DNA from: Tilletiopsis washingtonensis
Lineage: Eukaryota; Basidiomycota; Exobasidiomycetes; Entylomatales
Assembly (NCBI RefSeq): GCF_003144115.1
Contig: NW_020312004.1
Location: 712,871-776,870, forward strand
DNA length: 64,000 nucleotides
Direction: 5' to 3'
Each line of letters starts with the position of its first letter. The stretch's first letter is position 1. Made by a program: the position numbers and the translations under genes. Positions 21,081-32,964 of this stretch are shown piece by piece. The notes under the pieces were generated by a model, which was given only the letters and a program-made list of their open reading frames with translations, had not been told where the DNA came from and made no database searches.

Positions 21081-22130
21081 AGACGCTGCAGCCACGCTCC
21101 GCCGCAGCACAGCGCCTCTCTCTGTCTGCATCTGCATCCTGACGCGGCCGTGCCCGTCGGGCACGGCGTTGCTATTTCGATGCGGACATCGGCCTTGAAC
21201 GCTGCATCAGCTGGAGCGCCAAGGCCACGTCCATTGCACGGCGAGCACCGCTGCCGGCTGCTGATGCTGCGGCCTGCGCTCGTCAGTCGTCACTAGACTC
21301 GACTGGTGCTGGGCGGACAGTGCAGCTGCGCCGTCTTTGCCCGCGAGAGAGGCAGCAGCACCTGCACCGACACTCACTTGGGCTGCACCTAGTAGCGCAC
21401 GTAGCGCACAAGGCTTTGAGGTGCAGCATGTTCGCTGAATCAGCGCCAGAGCCTCGTGCTCCCTCTCACGCTGCCAGCTTCTCGCAGCACCAGAGCAGCA
21501 GCAGCGCGGCCCTCTGGCTCTGGCTCTGCACGCTGCGCGAGCCCGCGGGTTGCGTCCGCGCCTCCTGCCCTCGCCAGACCAGACTCCGCTGCGTCCGACG
21601 GGATGCAACTGCGGCACGCGCGGCGCCGCCGCCCCGCCCTTCTCGGAGCCGAATGGGTCGGGGTGGCTCGCTTGCCTGCTGCTGTTGCACGAGCAGTCTA
21701 GTCGCGAGAGGGGCGCGGCGCGCTTCTCCCGCTGTCAAGGGCGGCGCCATCGCACCCGCTGCACGAAGCTCCCCGCACTTACGGTCGCAGCAGCGTCAGC
21801 GAGGCGCCACCGATCGCCAGACGCACGGCAGGCTTGAGCGTAGAGCTGCGCGCCAACTCGAGGTACTGGCCGCCGCGCTGGGGCGAGGGCAACGCAGCGT
21901 CGGAGTCGGCAGGGCTGGGGGATGAGGAGCGCCTCAGTTGCTTTCCTGCCTCCGGGACCTGCATCCGCCCTCTGCTCCGCTCGTCGGGCGCTGGACGGCG
22001 AGGTACCACTCCTTCTGCGCTGCGGGATACCAGCGATGCAGCACCGCAGACGGCGGGCGTCCACCATGGCCGTGCTGCAGCAGCACGGCGAGTGCACTGA
22101 ACAGCGAGCGTGACGCCAGGGGGCGGCGCA

Positions 22131-22146
22131 GGGGGGGGGGGGGGGG
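22131..22146 (+). repeat. Poly-G run (16 nt)
   Basis: Sixteen consecutive G bases. The exact length may be an assembly or sequencing estimate. Confidence 0.9.
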
Positions 22147-22893
22147 CAGCGCGGGACTGCTGCCACTTGCAAAGCCCTCGGTGGCCCTTTCGTCGCCGTG
22201 CCCAGCTGCAAGAGACTGAGTAGAGTGGCAAGTCGAGCATGGACTCAGGCCAGCCACGGCGGAAATGGCGCTGGCTTGCGCAGTGCGGAGGCGAGGTATT
22301 CCGCTGCTTCGCTTCGTCGTGCTAGCATCTGTGGAGCATCCGCACGCCGCTTGGCCGATGCAGACCGGAGCCGCATCGCCGGTGCAGCACCCAGTCGGCT
22401 GCACGCTCCAAATGAGCGGCTGCGGGCGAGTCAAGTGCAGCAGCCGACGGTGGCTGCGGTCGCCTTGGCCCGAGGAGCGGTGCGCCGGCTGCACACTGCA
22501 AGATGGACGCGGCCCCAGATGCAGTCGGCGGGCCTTGGCCGGGTGCGTCCGCTGCATGCTTGCTTGCCAGGCTCGGACCAGCGCCTCGGGGGCCGTACCG
22601 CACGTCGGACCGTCAGCAACGAGCGCTCATGCGTGCGCCATGCCTCCCGCGGCCGTCTCGTCGCTGTGCTGCAGCGAGAAGCGAGGCGAGCGCCGGAGCC
22701 GTGCCCAGGCACGCCGCATGTGGGCTCGCTCGGGCGTGCGTCGGCGACCTGGGCGCCGGCCCTCTCGCCGGCGCAGAGCAGCTCGCACACGGCGCTGAGC
22801 CTCGCCCATCGACGCTGGCCCCGGTGTGCCGCGCAACCTGCTGTGCTTTGGGGAGCGGAGTTGTGCTCGCTGACGTGCAAGAGCCGTCGGCGC

Positions 22894-22915
22894 CTCTCGG
22901 CGTAGGCGCCGAGAG
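22894..22915. repeat. Short GC hairpin
   Basis: A perfect 9-bp stem CTCTCGGCG/CGCCGAGAG with TAGG loop. A second 8-bp hairpin, GCGCCGGC/GCCGGCGC, lies about 140 bp upstream. Confidence 0.8.
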
Positions 22916-25900
22916 ACCGGCCAGCGCTTGCTGGGCTGCCGTCGCAGGTGGAGGGACGCGCACTGAGCAGGTCGACGAGCCGAGCCGCAGTGCGGTCGCG
23001 GCTGAGCACGCTGCTGGTGCACTCGAGGGCTGAGCTCAGCTCTTGCCAGGGCTGCAGCACAGCCGTGTTCAGCCGGCATCGGCAGGCAGGCGGGGCGAGG
23101 AGACGTGAGGTCTGGATTGGCGATCGCGGACGCGGCCTTGAGCGACGCTGCGCAGGCTGCCGCGATGGACCTAGGACGTGCTGCCTGGCGAGCTGCGCTG
23201 CGTCCGCGGAGGCGCCACCAGTCATGCACGATGTGTCCATTTTGCAATACGCAGCCCCCCGAGCGGCCAGAGCGCAGAGGGGCGAGACTGGCGTTGCGCA
23301 CCTGCACATTCTCGGGCCACGCCAGGGCACGGAGCTTGGGCGGGGCGCAGCGGCAGCATCTCTCAGGCGCCCTCGGCCGCAGCCGGCTGGTCTAGCTTGC
23401 GCGCCTGAGATGCGATGCACCTGCTGCAGCATGCAGCGCAGCAGCAGATGCACGCCGCCGGCAGAACACAGCATAGCATCCAGGCAAGCGCGACGGAGCG
23501 GCAGCCATGGTGTGAGTCCGCGGAGGCTGCCGGCCTCGCTGCGGCCGTGCGCAGGGCGGCGAGGAGGAGGCGACCTCCAGCACCCGGGGCCGAGCGCCGG
23601 CGCCGATGCCGAGGCTGAATCTGCTGCCGACGCTCAATGCTGCTGCTGCATGGGCGACTGGGCCTTCTGAGCGGCTGCAGCTGCGAGGGCAGGCAGGAGT
23701 GTCTGCAGGCTGCTGCGTGCTGCCGTAGGCGCAACGGCGGCCGAGTCAGCGCAGAAGCCGCACAGCAGCGGCAGCAACATGCAGCCGTCGGCCTGCCGAC
23801 TGGGCGCTCTCGGCGCACTCTCGTGGTTTTCGGGACGGGCAGCATCAGCATGCAGCGTGCAGCACGGCACCTTCGCTTCCACATAGGCTTGGCCGCCACA
23901 TGTGCCGTCTCCCGCAGCCGGACGCATGTCCGCAGCCCGGAATGCAGCGGCGGGCGTGTTGGGCCGCGCCGGCGCGAGAAGATCGTCTCTTCCGCGCTGG
24001 CGTCATGCGAGACGAGTCGAGTGCGAGACGAGAGCGCCAGCTGCATCGCGCAGACGTGAGAGGAGCGGAGGGGGCACACGCGCAGCCGCCGGCAGCTCAG
24101 GCGAGGACGCAGCAGAGCGTCGGTCGCCTCTTCCTGCCTCTGCTGGGGCTGCTGAGAGGCGCAACGCCGGCTCGGGCCGCGGCGCATGCATGATGGCGCT
24201 CGCACGGCCGTCGGCTCCCGCGGCCCCGGCTGACTTTGAGTCTATCTGCGTCTGACGCAACGCCCGGGGCCGGAGAAGGAGGCGTCGGCCGCTGCGGCGG
24301 CGGGGGCGGCTACGGCCGAGCTTGCCGCCCCAGAGCGTGGTGCCATGCGGCCGCGCTGAGACTTGCATCTGCACCTGCAGCGCTGCTGACGCTCGCAAGT
24401 CGCAACTCGCAGCGCAGTGTGGCCGCAGCCGCAGCCGCAGTAGCAGCGCAGCGCAGGCCAGCCGCTGGACAAGCGGGCAGCTGCTCGCTGCTGCAGAGGA
24501 GGCAAATTCAGATTTCGACGCCCGAGCCGACGCAGCTTGGCCCTCCGGCCCCTCCACGGCCTCCATGGCGGCAGCATCCACTCGACTGCCAGGCTGCGGC
24601 GGGCGCCTTGAGCAGAGGAGAACTCGCGCGCCCAGCGTCAGCCCAGGGGCAGCGGCTCAGACTCCGAGCTCCGCCGCAGATGCATCTCCATGCTGGCCTG
24701 CCTGCTGTGCTGCTGCCGCACCCGCACCCGCGGCCTCGCCGCTGCTGCAGCGTGCAGCCACAGCCGCTCCACGCCGCTCGCGGCATGGCAGCAACCTGGC
24801 GCACAGCCGGCGCCGGAGCCGGAGCGTGCATGAGGCGAGGCGAGGCGGCTGGAGGCTGCACGGCGTGCGGGCGCGCTGTGCTGCGGCTGCGATGCTGCAG
24901 CAGCGGCAGCGCGCCTCCCTCGCTCCTCATGCTTGCGCTTGCCCCAGCAGCAGCAGCAGCGCTGCTTTCGGGCCCGCTGCAGCGCCGAGGATGGAGGCGC
25001 AGGACGGCTCGGCACGCCGCATCGCATCGCATGCTGGAGGCCGCGGCGGCCATATCGAGGGCGCCGCCCACGCATGTCACGGCTGCAGCTGCGCATGCGC
25101 ATGCTCGCTGCCTGCGGCTGCCTGCGGCTGGCGCTGCTGCGGGCGCCTGATGCTGGGTGCTCGGCGCCGTTTCTCGGCTCCAGACGCACCAGTTGCAGCA
25201 GACAGGTCGCGAGTCGAGTGGCCGCCGCCGCCGCCGCCGCCGCAGCAGCAGCACGCCAGGGCGCTCTCGCTCCTCGGCCTCGCCCTTGCCTCTCGAGGCC
25301 CTCTTCACGTCCACATCTCCACCGCCCACGGCGCGCCGTCCTCCAACAGGCGTCCCCTCTCCCGTGCCTGCAGCCCGTCCGCTCCCTCGACCGCCCGCAC
25401 CGGCACGCCCCGTCCGGCCTCCTGTGCGGTGCTCCCGCGCCTCGCCGGCCGCTCTCGACAAGCGCCGACAAGGTGCTGCCCCAACGGGCTGCTCCACCCA
25501 CACCAAGGTAAGCAGAGTCGCGGCTGAGCTCCAGTCCGCAGCCACACGTCCCGCTCGCCCGCTTCGGCTGGCGCACTTGCTCGGCACCCGCATCGATACG
25601 GCACTTTGGCGCGTGTCGGCACGTCCGGCTGGCCAGTCATCCTGCCCGCGCTCACGGCAGTCAGAGTCGCGGCATCAGACGTCGGTGCCGCTCGCCAGCA
25701 ATGGCTGCTCGGCAAGGACACGCGTGCAAGTGCCAAGTCGCGTCCGTGCGAGCCGTGGCGCTTCGGCATTCAGGGCGTGACGCGCCGGCCGGCGCCGGCT
25801 CCGCGCGCGCGCGAGCGCTGCCGCCGACGTGACAATCTGCCGCAAGGACGTCCATCCGCATCTCCTGCCAGCAGCTGGCATGCGAGCGCAGCAAGCCAAG

Positions 25901-26965
25901 TGGCCAGCCGAGCTGCTGCGAGCCGTCACCATTGGCCACGAGGCCAGAGAGCTTGCCGTCTCGCCAGCGTGCTTGCCGCGGCGCGGCTATATTGGCCGAC
26001 GAAGCTCTCGATCGATACGGCGTCGCGCAGGCAGCTCCGTCTCCGGCCTCTCGACTCGCGGCCGTCTGTACCCCTCTTGTTCGGCGATGACTTGCGCCAG
26101 CGGCGAACACTTGCGGCACCAGAGGAGTGTCAGCCAAGCAGCCGTCGCGGATAGACTTCAATCTAGCCGCGACGTCTGCTCCTTCATCGCACGCCAGTCG
26201 GACCTCGTCGGTCGCGTCGCGGTGCCGCAGCAGCACCAAGGAGCGACAGGGGCTGCGGGCGCGGCAGGCCGCCGCACGAGCTCGTCTCGTCTCGCACGCG
26301 TCGGCATCGTGGTGTGCCTTGTCCTCGCCGCAAAGTGCTTCTCCTCGCGCGGCCGTCGCCCTCAGAGGTGCCAAGGCGTGGCCTGCCTGCACCTGGCACG
26401 GCGTCACGGAGCGTCGACGTCGCAGACGAACGCTTTCCGGCCGCGCGATCCGACTCGTCGTTGCGCGGCAGCAGCACCAAGGGCAGCTAGGGCCTCTCCC
26501 AGCGTGCCGCCTTGTGCTCGACGCGCGCCGCGCGTCACTCGCGGTCGTGTTGTGATGTTGTCGTCGCGTGGACGGCCAGCTCAGGGACGAAATTGGTGCG
26601 CTGGCCGCAGCGTGCGAGCACAGCGAATGCCGGGCAGGCCACGCACGGACGGTGATCCACCTGCAGCTGTGCTGCTTGCGGCTCACCTCTTTGTCCCCGC
26701 GACGCACGCGACCGAGACGGGTCCGCACCAGCTCGACCATGGGGCCCGAAGGGGGCAGACTGCATCCGCTCGGCGATGTTCCTCTTTGCTTCCATGTCCC
26801 ATTGCCATATGCCGCTCCCTTCTCCCTGCACTCCACTGACACCATCCCTCGCCCTCAAGGTGCACGCCAGACCAGCCGCCTCGTCAGGCCACCGCTACGC
26901 CAGGCACTCAGCATCTGATGCTGGCATAGGTCCGTCGGCGCCTCCTCACCTGCCTGCCCTGCGAC

Positions 26966-29081
26966 ATGAGCCGCACGCCCTTCTACGACGGCCGCGACGG
27001 CGCTCCGCGCGCTCCTGCTCGTGCGCAGCAGGGCGACGCCGCTGGCGCTCCCGACGAGTCGCGAGAGGCATCCTCGCACTATCCCGCCTCCGCACGGCCG
27101 CACCACCCTTCGTCTGGGCCTGGCACATCCTTGCCGGGCATCGCCTCTCTCGGCGCGCGGCCGGCCGGTGCGGCTGAGGCGCCGTCTGCACACGACGCTC
27201 CCCACTGGTACCCGCAGGCGCATGGCCCAGGCGGTGCTCCGCATGCGCAGGAGGCAGCGGGCGCGTTCCGCGGATACGCCCAGCCGTACCAAGGCCCGGG
27301 CCAGCCCTATCCGCCGCGGGAGGAGTTCGGCAGAGGCGCTCAGGCGTCGAGCAGCGGCGCTCGCTCGCTCCAGCCCGGTCCGTCGGTGAGTGGCCGCATG
27401 AAGTGACGCAGCAGACGAGGGTTGACCAGGAGGCGCCACGATTCCAGTCACGAGGGCGCGCCGGCAGCGGCTCATTGTACGCGCCCTATCCTGAGCCAAG
27501 TCGCTCGCCGCCCGCGTCGCCGAGCACCGCCGGCGGGACGGGGCCGAGGCGTCGCTCGCGAGGCGACGTCGTGCCGGGGCCGTACGGCCCGCACGGCACC
27601 GCATCGATGACGAGTGCTGGCAGCGGCCGTGCCGCAGCGCCGGGCGCAGCGTACGCTTCTGCGCCCGGCGGCGTTGGGCAGGGGTCGGCGCCCGTCGCAG
27701 GCGGCTACATGCCACCACCGCCAGGCATGGGCGCTCCCTTTGCGATCCCGACAGGCATGCCGGCCGTGCCGCGGCCCTCGCAGAGCGCCGAAGCCTCCGG
27801 CGCTGGCAGCAGCAGCCAGGCTGCGACTCGGCCGCCTGAGTCCACTGCGCCCAAGGCAGCTCTGGAGGGCATCTCTCGCGTCAGGAACGGATGGTGAGCA
27901 CCGCGCCAGATTGCTGCCTGCGCCTTCTGACCGGCATCGTGCAGGCGCTACAGGCTCGTGGTCGTGCAGCATCCCAGCCGGGCACGCATGTGCGGCTTCG
28001 GAGACAAGGTGTGTGCCGCTTATGCGCTCGACATCGAGCTGTAGCTCACCACGCGTGCTGCTGCCAGGACCGTCGGCCGCTCAGCCCGACCTTGATCGTC
28101 AAGCTCATCATCACAGACGAGGCCACCGGCAAAGACGTGCCTCCATGGTGAGCGTTGGTGTGCAGCCACGGCCGGCCTTCTGGCTGACCTTCTCCTGCAG
28201 GGACGTCAACACCTCCCTCTTCTTCCTCGCCTCCGATCTCTGCCATCCCGACGAGCTCATGGCGTCGCCGCGCAACGTCCTCGTCCATCACCACGCGGCG
28301 ACGGTGCCGGCCTCCAGCCTGCAGCAGCCTGCTGGCTCCGCATCCGACGGCGCAGCTTTCTCCGCCTCTGTGCTGAGCCCAGTACCGCACGACGGAGCAG
28401 GCTCCTCGGGCGGCTCGGGCGGCGTGACGCCCAGTGGCCTGCCGTCGTTGGGCTCCCTCAACATCGGTCGCTCTCGCTCCTCATCCGACGGCCGCGGCGA
28501 CGCCGGCGAGCACTTCGACCCCGCAGGCGTGGCCAGCGGCAGTCTGACGACCATCACCACCGAGTCGTACACGCGCAACCTCGTCGGCGCCGCCGTGGCC
28601 AGCGCCAACGTCTTGAAGGACGAGCAGGACGTGTTCCGCATCTTCTTCGTGCTGCAGGACCTCTCGGTGCGCACAGAGGGCTCGTACCGCATCAAGCTGG
28701 TCTTCGCGGATCTCGCACAGTGAGTAGTCACGGCTCGGCGTTGCTAGCACGCGCGCGTGGTCTGACACGAGAGAGCGCAGGGATGGGCAGACGAACGACG
28801 GCGTCTCCAACGCGCTCGCAGAGGCGTACACCGAGCCGTTCAGTGAGTTGCGCCGTGAACAGCTTCGCAGCCGCGGTGCTGACCATCGCGCAACAGCCGT
28901 CTACTCGCCGCGCCGCTTCCCGGGCATGCACGACCCGACGGAGCTGTCGAAGAAGCTGGCGGCGCAGGGCGTCAAGATTGCCACACGCTCCGACCGCAAG
29001 AAGCGCCGCCGCGACTCGGCGGGCCCTTCGGGCGGCGGCGGCGACGGCGGTGAGGGTGGCGAAGACGAGGAAGACGAATGA
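26966..29081 (+). CDS. velB: Velvet-domain transcriptional regulator, VelB-like
   Basis: Fungal regulator of development and secondary metabolism; the velvet fold binds DNA and dimerises. Exons 26966-27385, 27448-27893, 27945-28008, 28068-28147, 28201-28719, 28781-28842 and 28897-29081 give 591 aa in phase. The long Pro/Ser/Gly N-terminus covers ~1-288. The velvet domain starts WRYRLVVVQHPSRARMCGFG, then DRRPLSPTLIVKLII, WDVNTSLFFLASDLC, then an insert of ~90 Ser/Gly-rich residues, and resumes RNLVGAAVASANVLKDE, FFVLQDLSVRTEGSYRIK and PFTVYSPRRFPGM. A split velvet domain is a hallmark of VelB. The C-terminus is acidic with a basic RKKRRRD stretch that may be a nuclear signal. The acceptor of exon 2 is the least certain. 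Confidence 0.92.
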
Positions 29082-29188
29082 CATCACCTCTAGCCGATGC
29101 TGCGAGTGTCAGTCAGACCTGCTCTGGCCTTGCCCTTGCTGCACGTCGGGAAGGACCGTTGCATGTGTGACATTGAGCAGCCATGTCA

Positions 29189-32100
29189 CTACCGCTGCCA
29201 AGATGCAACACGCTTCGCCTCGGCGGCGACGTCGGCGTTCGCGCTCCGCATCAGCAGGTGCAGCTCCCACGCCGCCTCGCCGGCGCCGAGGGGTCGAGCG
29301 GCATCGACGTCGTCTGACGTGGCGTCGTATCGCCCGTCCTTTGCGCGGTCTTGCGTGTCCAGGAATGCCTCGAGGCGGGCGTCGCGTGCCACGCAGGCGC
29401 GGACGATGCCGAGCAGCCGGATCGCAGTCGCCGGCGGCAGCTGCAGCGCGCACGTAAGGGCGCGCTTGGCGAATGCTGCCGTCCGCTCCGAGGAGAGCGT
29501 CGCAGCGCGAGGCCGGAGCAGAATAAGCTCCAGCGCCCGCAGGAGCAGGTCGGCGTCAGTGCGCAGCAGATGCACGCCCTTGTCCTTGCCGCCAGCTTCG
29601 GTGTTGGGGCCGCCAGAGAGCAGCTCCGGCGCGTCCTCAATCGTGGGCGACAGGCTCAGCGGGATCATGATGCCGTAGAGGTGCGCAGCCATGTCAGCCA
29701 GGTCGATGTTGAGCGCCTCGCCCTGTCCGGAGAGCAGCTCGAAAGCAGTGACAAGGCAGAGCAGTGCCTCGCGCATGCCGTTTCTTCGCTGACTGCGCGT
29801 CTTTACGGCGTCCGCGCCCCAAGCCGCCGTGCCTGCGTCTTCCTCGTCATCGCCTGCGTCTTCGTTGTCGCTGAGCAGCTCTGCGCCGCCGTGCGAGGCG
29901 CGAGGCTGCGTCTCCGCTACTGCCAGTGCCTCGCCGACGTGCGTGCGCAGAACGGCGAGCAGATCGCGGAAGAAGTCCACGTTGATACGATGTGCGAAGC
30001 GCGCCAGGCCCTCGAGTGCAGACGCGAGCAGCGGACCAGGCACTGACGTAGCCTTGAGGATGGAGAAGTACAGGACGAAGAGCAGCTTGAGAGTCTCGGT
30101 TTGCTGATCAAGACGTGTCAGTGATGGCTCGGTCCGCAACGCACGCCCCACTCACGTTGCGCGTGCGCTCCTCTACGTCGACCTCTGCGTCTGCCTCCCG
30201 CAGCTCTGCCTCAATCTCCTTGCGCTCTCGCATGCTCTTGACTTCCTTCTTGCTCAGGTGCTTTCCGAGACCTTTGCGCACTTCCTTCGGCGTCGCCTTC
30301 CCCTTGCCGATCTTGGCGCGCTTGGGAGTCCGCGCGTCTTCGTTGGCGACATCGCGGGGATCCTTGCGGTCCACGAAGCGCATGTCGCCTCGCCGCCCGC
30401 CAAGCTCGTCGCGCAGCCGAAGATGCAACAGCAGGTCGAGCACTCGCGCATTGACGCGGTAGCCGCGCTCCTTAATCATGCGGTTGAGCAGGCGCACCAC
30501 CTCGAGCGAGACGTCGCCGCGCAGGTCGGCCCGCAGGACCTCTGTCAGCGCAGAGGCACATGCGGCGCTGTCTTCGCTCCAGCCGCGGCGCGAGAGCTGT
30601 GACACCAGCGCACGAATGAGGTTCGTGCGGTAGTTGAAGTGCGTCGCACGCGTGAGCAGCAGGCACATGCTGCGCAGCGCCACGGCCGACAGAGGGATCT
30701 TCACTGTAGGTGGGCGCGTGAGCGTCATGCGCACACCCGGCAGTCTCCGGAGCTCACCTCGCAGGATCTTGTCACAGATGTCCAGGAAGCTCCGGTATGT
30801 GTCGACGAGGCCCTGCTCCCACTCTCGCCGCCGCGCAGTCTCCTGGTTGGTCTTCTCCTTCTGCTCAGCGTCGGTGAGCGCACGGATGCGGTAGCCGGGC
30901 AGAATATCGACGAATACGGCACACATGCTCATGATCGCCGCCGCACGGATGGCATCGTCGACCTGACGCTTCGGCACCTTGCCGTCGCCGGCGGGGCGCT
31001 GGTCCTCGGGTGCCGAAACGGCGCGGCCAGCAAAGACGGCCAGACGACGCAGCATGCCGAGCGACACCTCGGGGTCTCCGACAATGTCCGTCGACAGGCG
31101 CGCAATCTGCTCACGGGCAGCAGCAACGCGCTCGGACCGCTTGGGCAGGCCGAGAATGGCGTACGGCGCCAGCATGCCGAAGCGTGCGCCGGTTGTGATG
31201 GTCGACGTGGGCTGAGCGGCTCTCCTCTTCGCCTCCTCATCCTCGCTCGACGTCGACTCCTCGTCGTCCTCCAGTGGTGCGTGCACAGCGCGGCTCTTGG
31301 CCGCTGCATCGGCGTCGTCACTACTGATTGTGCTCTCGTCCTCGTCGCCCGAGACATCAGAGGCGGACTGCCAGCCCTCCGCGGCGCGCACGGGCAGGCG
31401 CCGCTTCGCACGCTCGGCGCTGAGGGCCGCATCGCTGGCCGCCTTGCGTTTCTGCTGCACACGGATGCGCGCTGCGTGCTCTGCCTCGACGTCGACTTCC
31501 TTGACCGGCGCGCGCGGCGCCGCGTCATCGTCCGAGTCGGAGTCGAGCTCCTCGTCCGAGTCAAACTCGAGCGAGCTCATGTCTGAGCCGCTGGCCACGT
31601 CGGACCCACTGGCGATGGACAGGCCCTCCATGTCTGTGCTCGCGTCGGACTCTTCGGCTGCCTGCGCACGCTCAGCACGCTGTCGTGCAGCGTGGTTGCG
31701 CTCGGAGCGCTCGGCGGCACGCTCTGCCTTGGCGATGCGTGCGATCTCCGCTCGTGAGCTACGGAAGCGTGTCAGTTCGGGGCGCGCGCAGCGGCGAGCT
31801 GTCGGGCGTGCTGTTCCGTCGTTACACTCACCGGCCAATGGCCTGGCTGTCCAGGTTGAGCAGGAAGTCGACCTGCTCGGCGTCCTTGCCCTTGCCCTTT
31901 GACTCGCGGCGCCGCTTGGCCTGCCGCTGCCCTGCGGCCTCCTCCTCGCTGCCCTCCTCCTCACTGCTCTCGCCAGCGCCGGCCATCTCCTGCGCCTCGA
32001 GCGCCGCGCGGATCTCCTCGTCCTCGTCCTCGTCCATGTCGGAGCCGTCGGCGGCGGGTGCGCTGCGTGCGCCGTTTGCGCGGTTGCCGCGCGGCAGGTC

Positions 32101-32223
32101 GATGGTCGTCTTGGGCCCTCTGCGCTTCTTGGCGCCGGCTGCGGCGCCGCCCACTGCGGCGGCGGCCGCGGCAGCTGCGGTGGAGGATGCGGCGGGCCCG
32201 CGGTATGCACGCTTGGACGGCAT
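29189..32223 (-). CDS. NOC3: Nucleolar complex protein NOC3
   Basis: Ribosome biogenesis factor acting with NOC2 in 60S pre-ribosome export; in yeast it is also tied to replication initiation. Exons 32223-31832, 31758-30156 and 30103-29189 give 969 aa in phase. The N-terminus has Ala-rich and basic patches (RRGPKTTIDLPRG), then long acidic stretches (DEDEDEEIRAALEAQ; DSDEELDSDSDDD). The NOC3 domain starts near residue 318 with RFGMLAPYAILGLPKRS. A basic linker (KGLGKHLSKKEVKSMRERK) leads into the CBF/NOC-type C-terminal domain beginning QTETLKLLFVLYFSILK. Longer than the yeast protein, mainly through the acidic N-terminal half. Convergent with the velvet gene (107 bp). Confidence 0.92.
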
Positions 32224-32964
32224 GGTGTGGGCGGTGTGGTGGTGGGTGCAGGCCGTGAGGGAGCAGCAGGCTGATGCCGGCGGTGCAGCTCGAGCAGCGC
32301 AGCGCATCCTTCTCGCCTCGGCTGCGCCTCAAAATCTGGGCCGCCGCTCTCTTTTCGCAGGCGGCACGCCGCGGCGTCCGCGGAGCCGTAGCTGTCCGCC
32401 GGCGCCGGTGTTGCTCTCACGCTCCGCGGCGCGAGGCGCGTGTCACTTTCATACGCGCCCCAGCACCGCTTGCTGCTCGCTCGCTCGAGAGAGCCGGCAC
32501 AGCATACCTCGGGGCCTGATCGGGGAGCGGCGAGATGGCGGCGCTACACGCGCAGCGGCCGGAGCAGGGTGCAAGTGCAGTTCAGTGCATCGTGCGAGAG
32601 AGGCGCGTTGCAGCCGAGGTGAGCCGCGGCTTGCGGCGCGGCTGGAGGTAGAACGCCGGGCCGTTGGGCAGCCCCGCAGGACAGGAGCAGCACACCAGCA
32701 GCCATCGGGCCGCAACTGGCGCAAGCACCCAGCTTCCCTCCCAACCACCACCACCGCCCTGCGCAGATCTGTGCGCGCCACAAGCCCTGCTCCACACGCC
32801 GCCCGCCGGCACCTGCCGCCGTCCGCACAAGCAAGAGCACGCACGCCGCGTGGCCGGCGCTGCAGCGGCAAGTGCGCCACCTGTCCGTGCACGCGCCGGC
32901 GGGCGTCGAGGAGGAGATCTGCAGCCACGCCACGGCTCTGCGCTGAGCCGCCTCGCTCGTCGAA
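32224..32964. promoter_or_regulatory. Divergent promoter region NOC3 / lipase
   Basis: This 741-bp spacer lies between opposite starts. It contains CGCAGCGGCC-rich DNA and short overlapping open frames. No named regulatory element is recognised. Confidence 0.45.

Larger units (their letters stand above)
20385..26965. other. 6.6-kb gene-free stretch upstream of the velvet gene
   Basis: Long open frames occur in several overlapping frames on both strands, as expected from high GC. All translate to Arg/Ala/Cys/Ser-rich sequence without a recognisable domain, and no splice-consistent model emerges. The DNA is rich in CTGCAG, GCTGCA and GCAGC words. It contains (GCA)14, a G16 run, a 24-bp perfect palindrome and several small hairpins. 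No tRNA, rRNA or recognisable transposon is seen. It could hold the long promoter or 5' leader of the velvet gene, or a long non-coding RNA. Confidence 0.6.

Noticed and set aside
22131-22146. G-quadruplex regulatory element
   Set aside because: A single homopolymer G16 could form one, but homopolymer length is unreliable in assemblies and there is no gene near enough to assign a role.
24322-25527. Long open frames in the 20.4-26.9 kb region (for example 401 codons) as genes
   Set aside because: Several frames on both strands are open at once, as expected from high GC. Translations are Cys/Ala/Arg/Ser-rich without a domain, and no splice sites give a conserved product.
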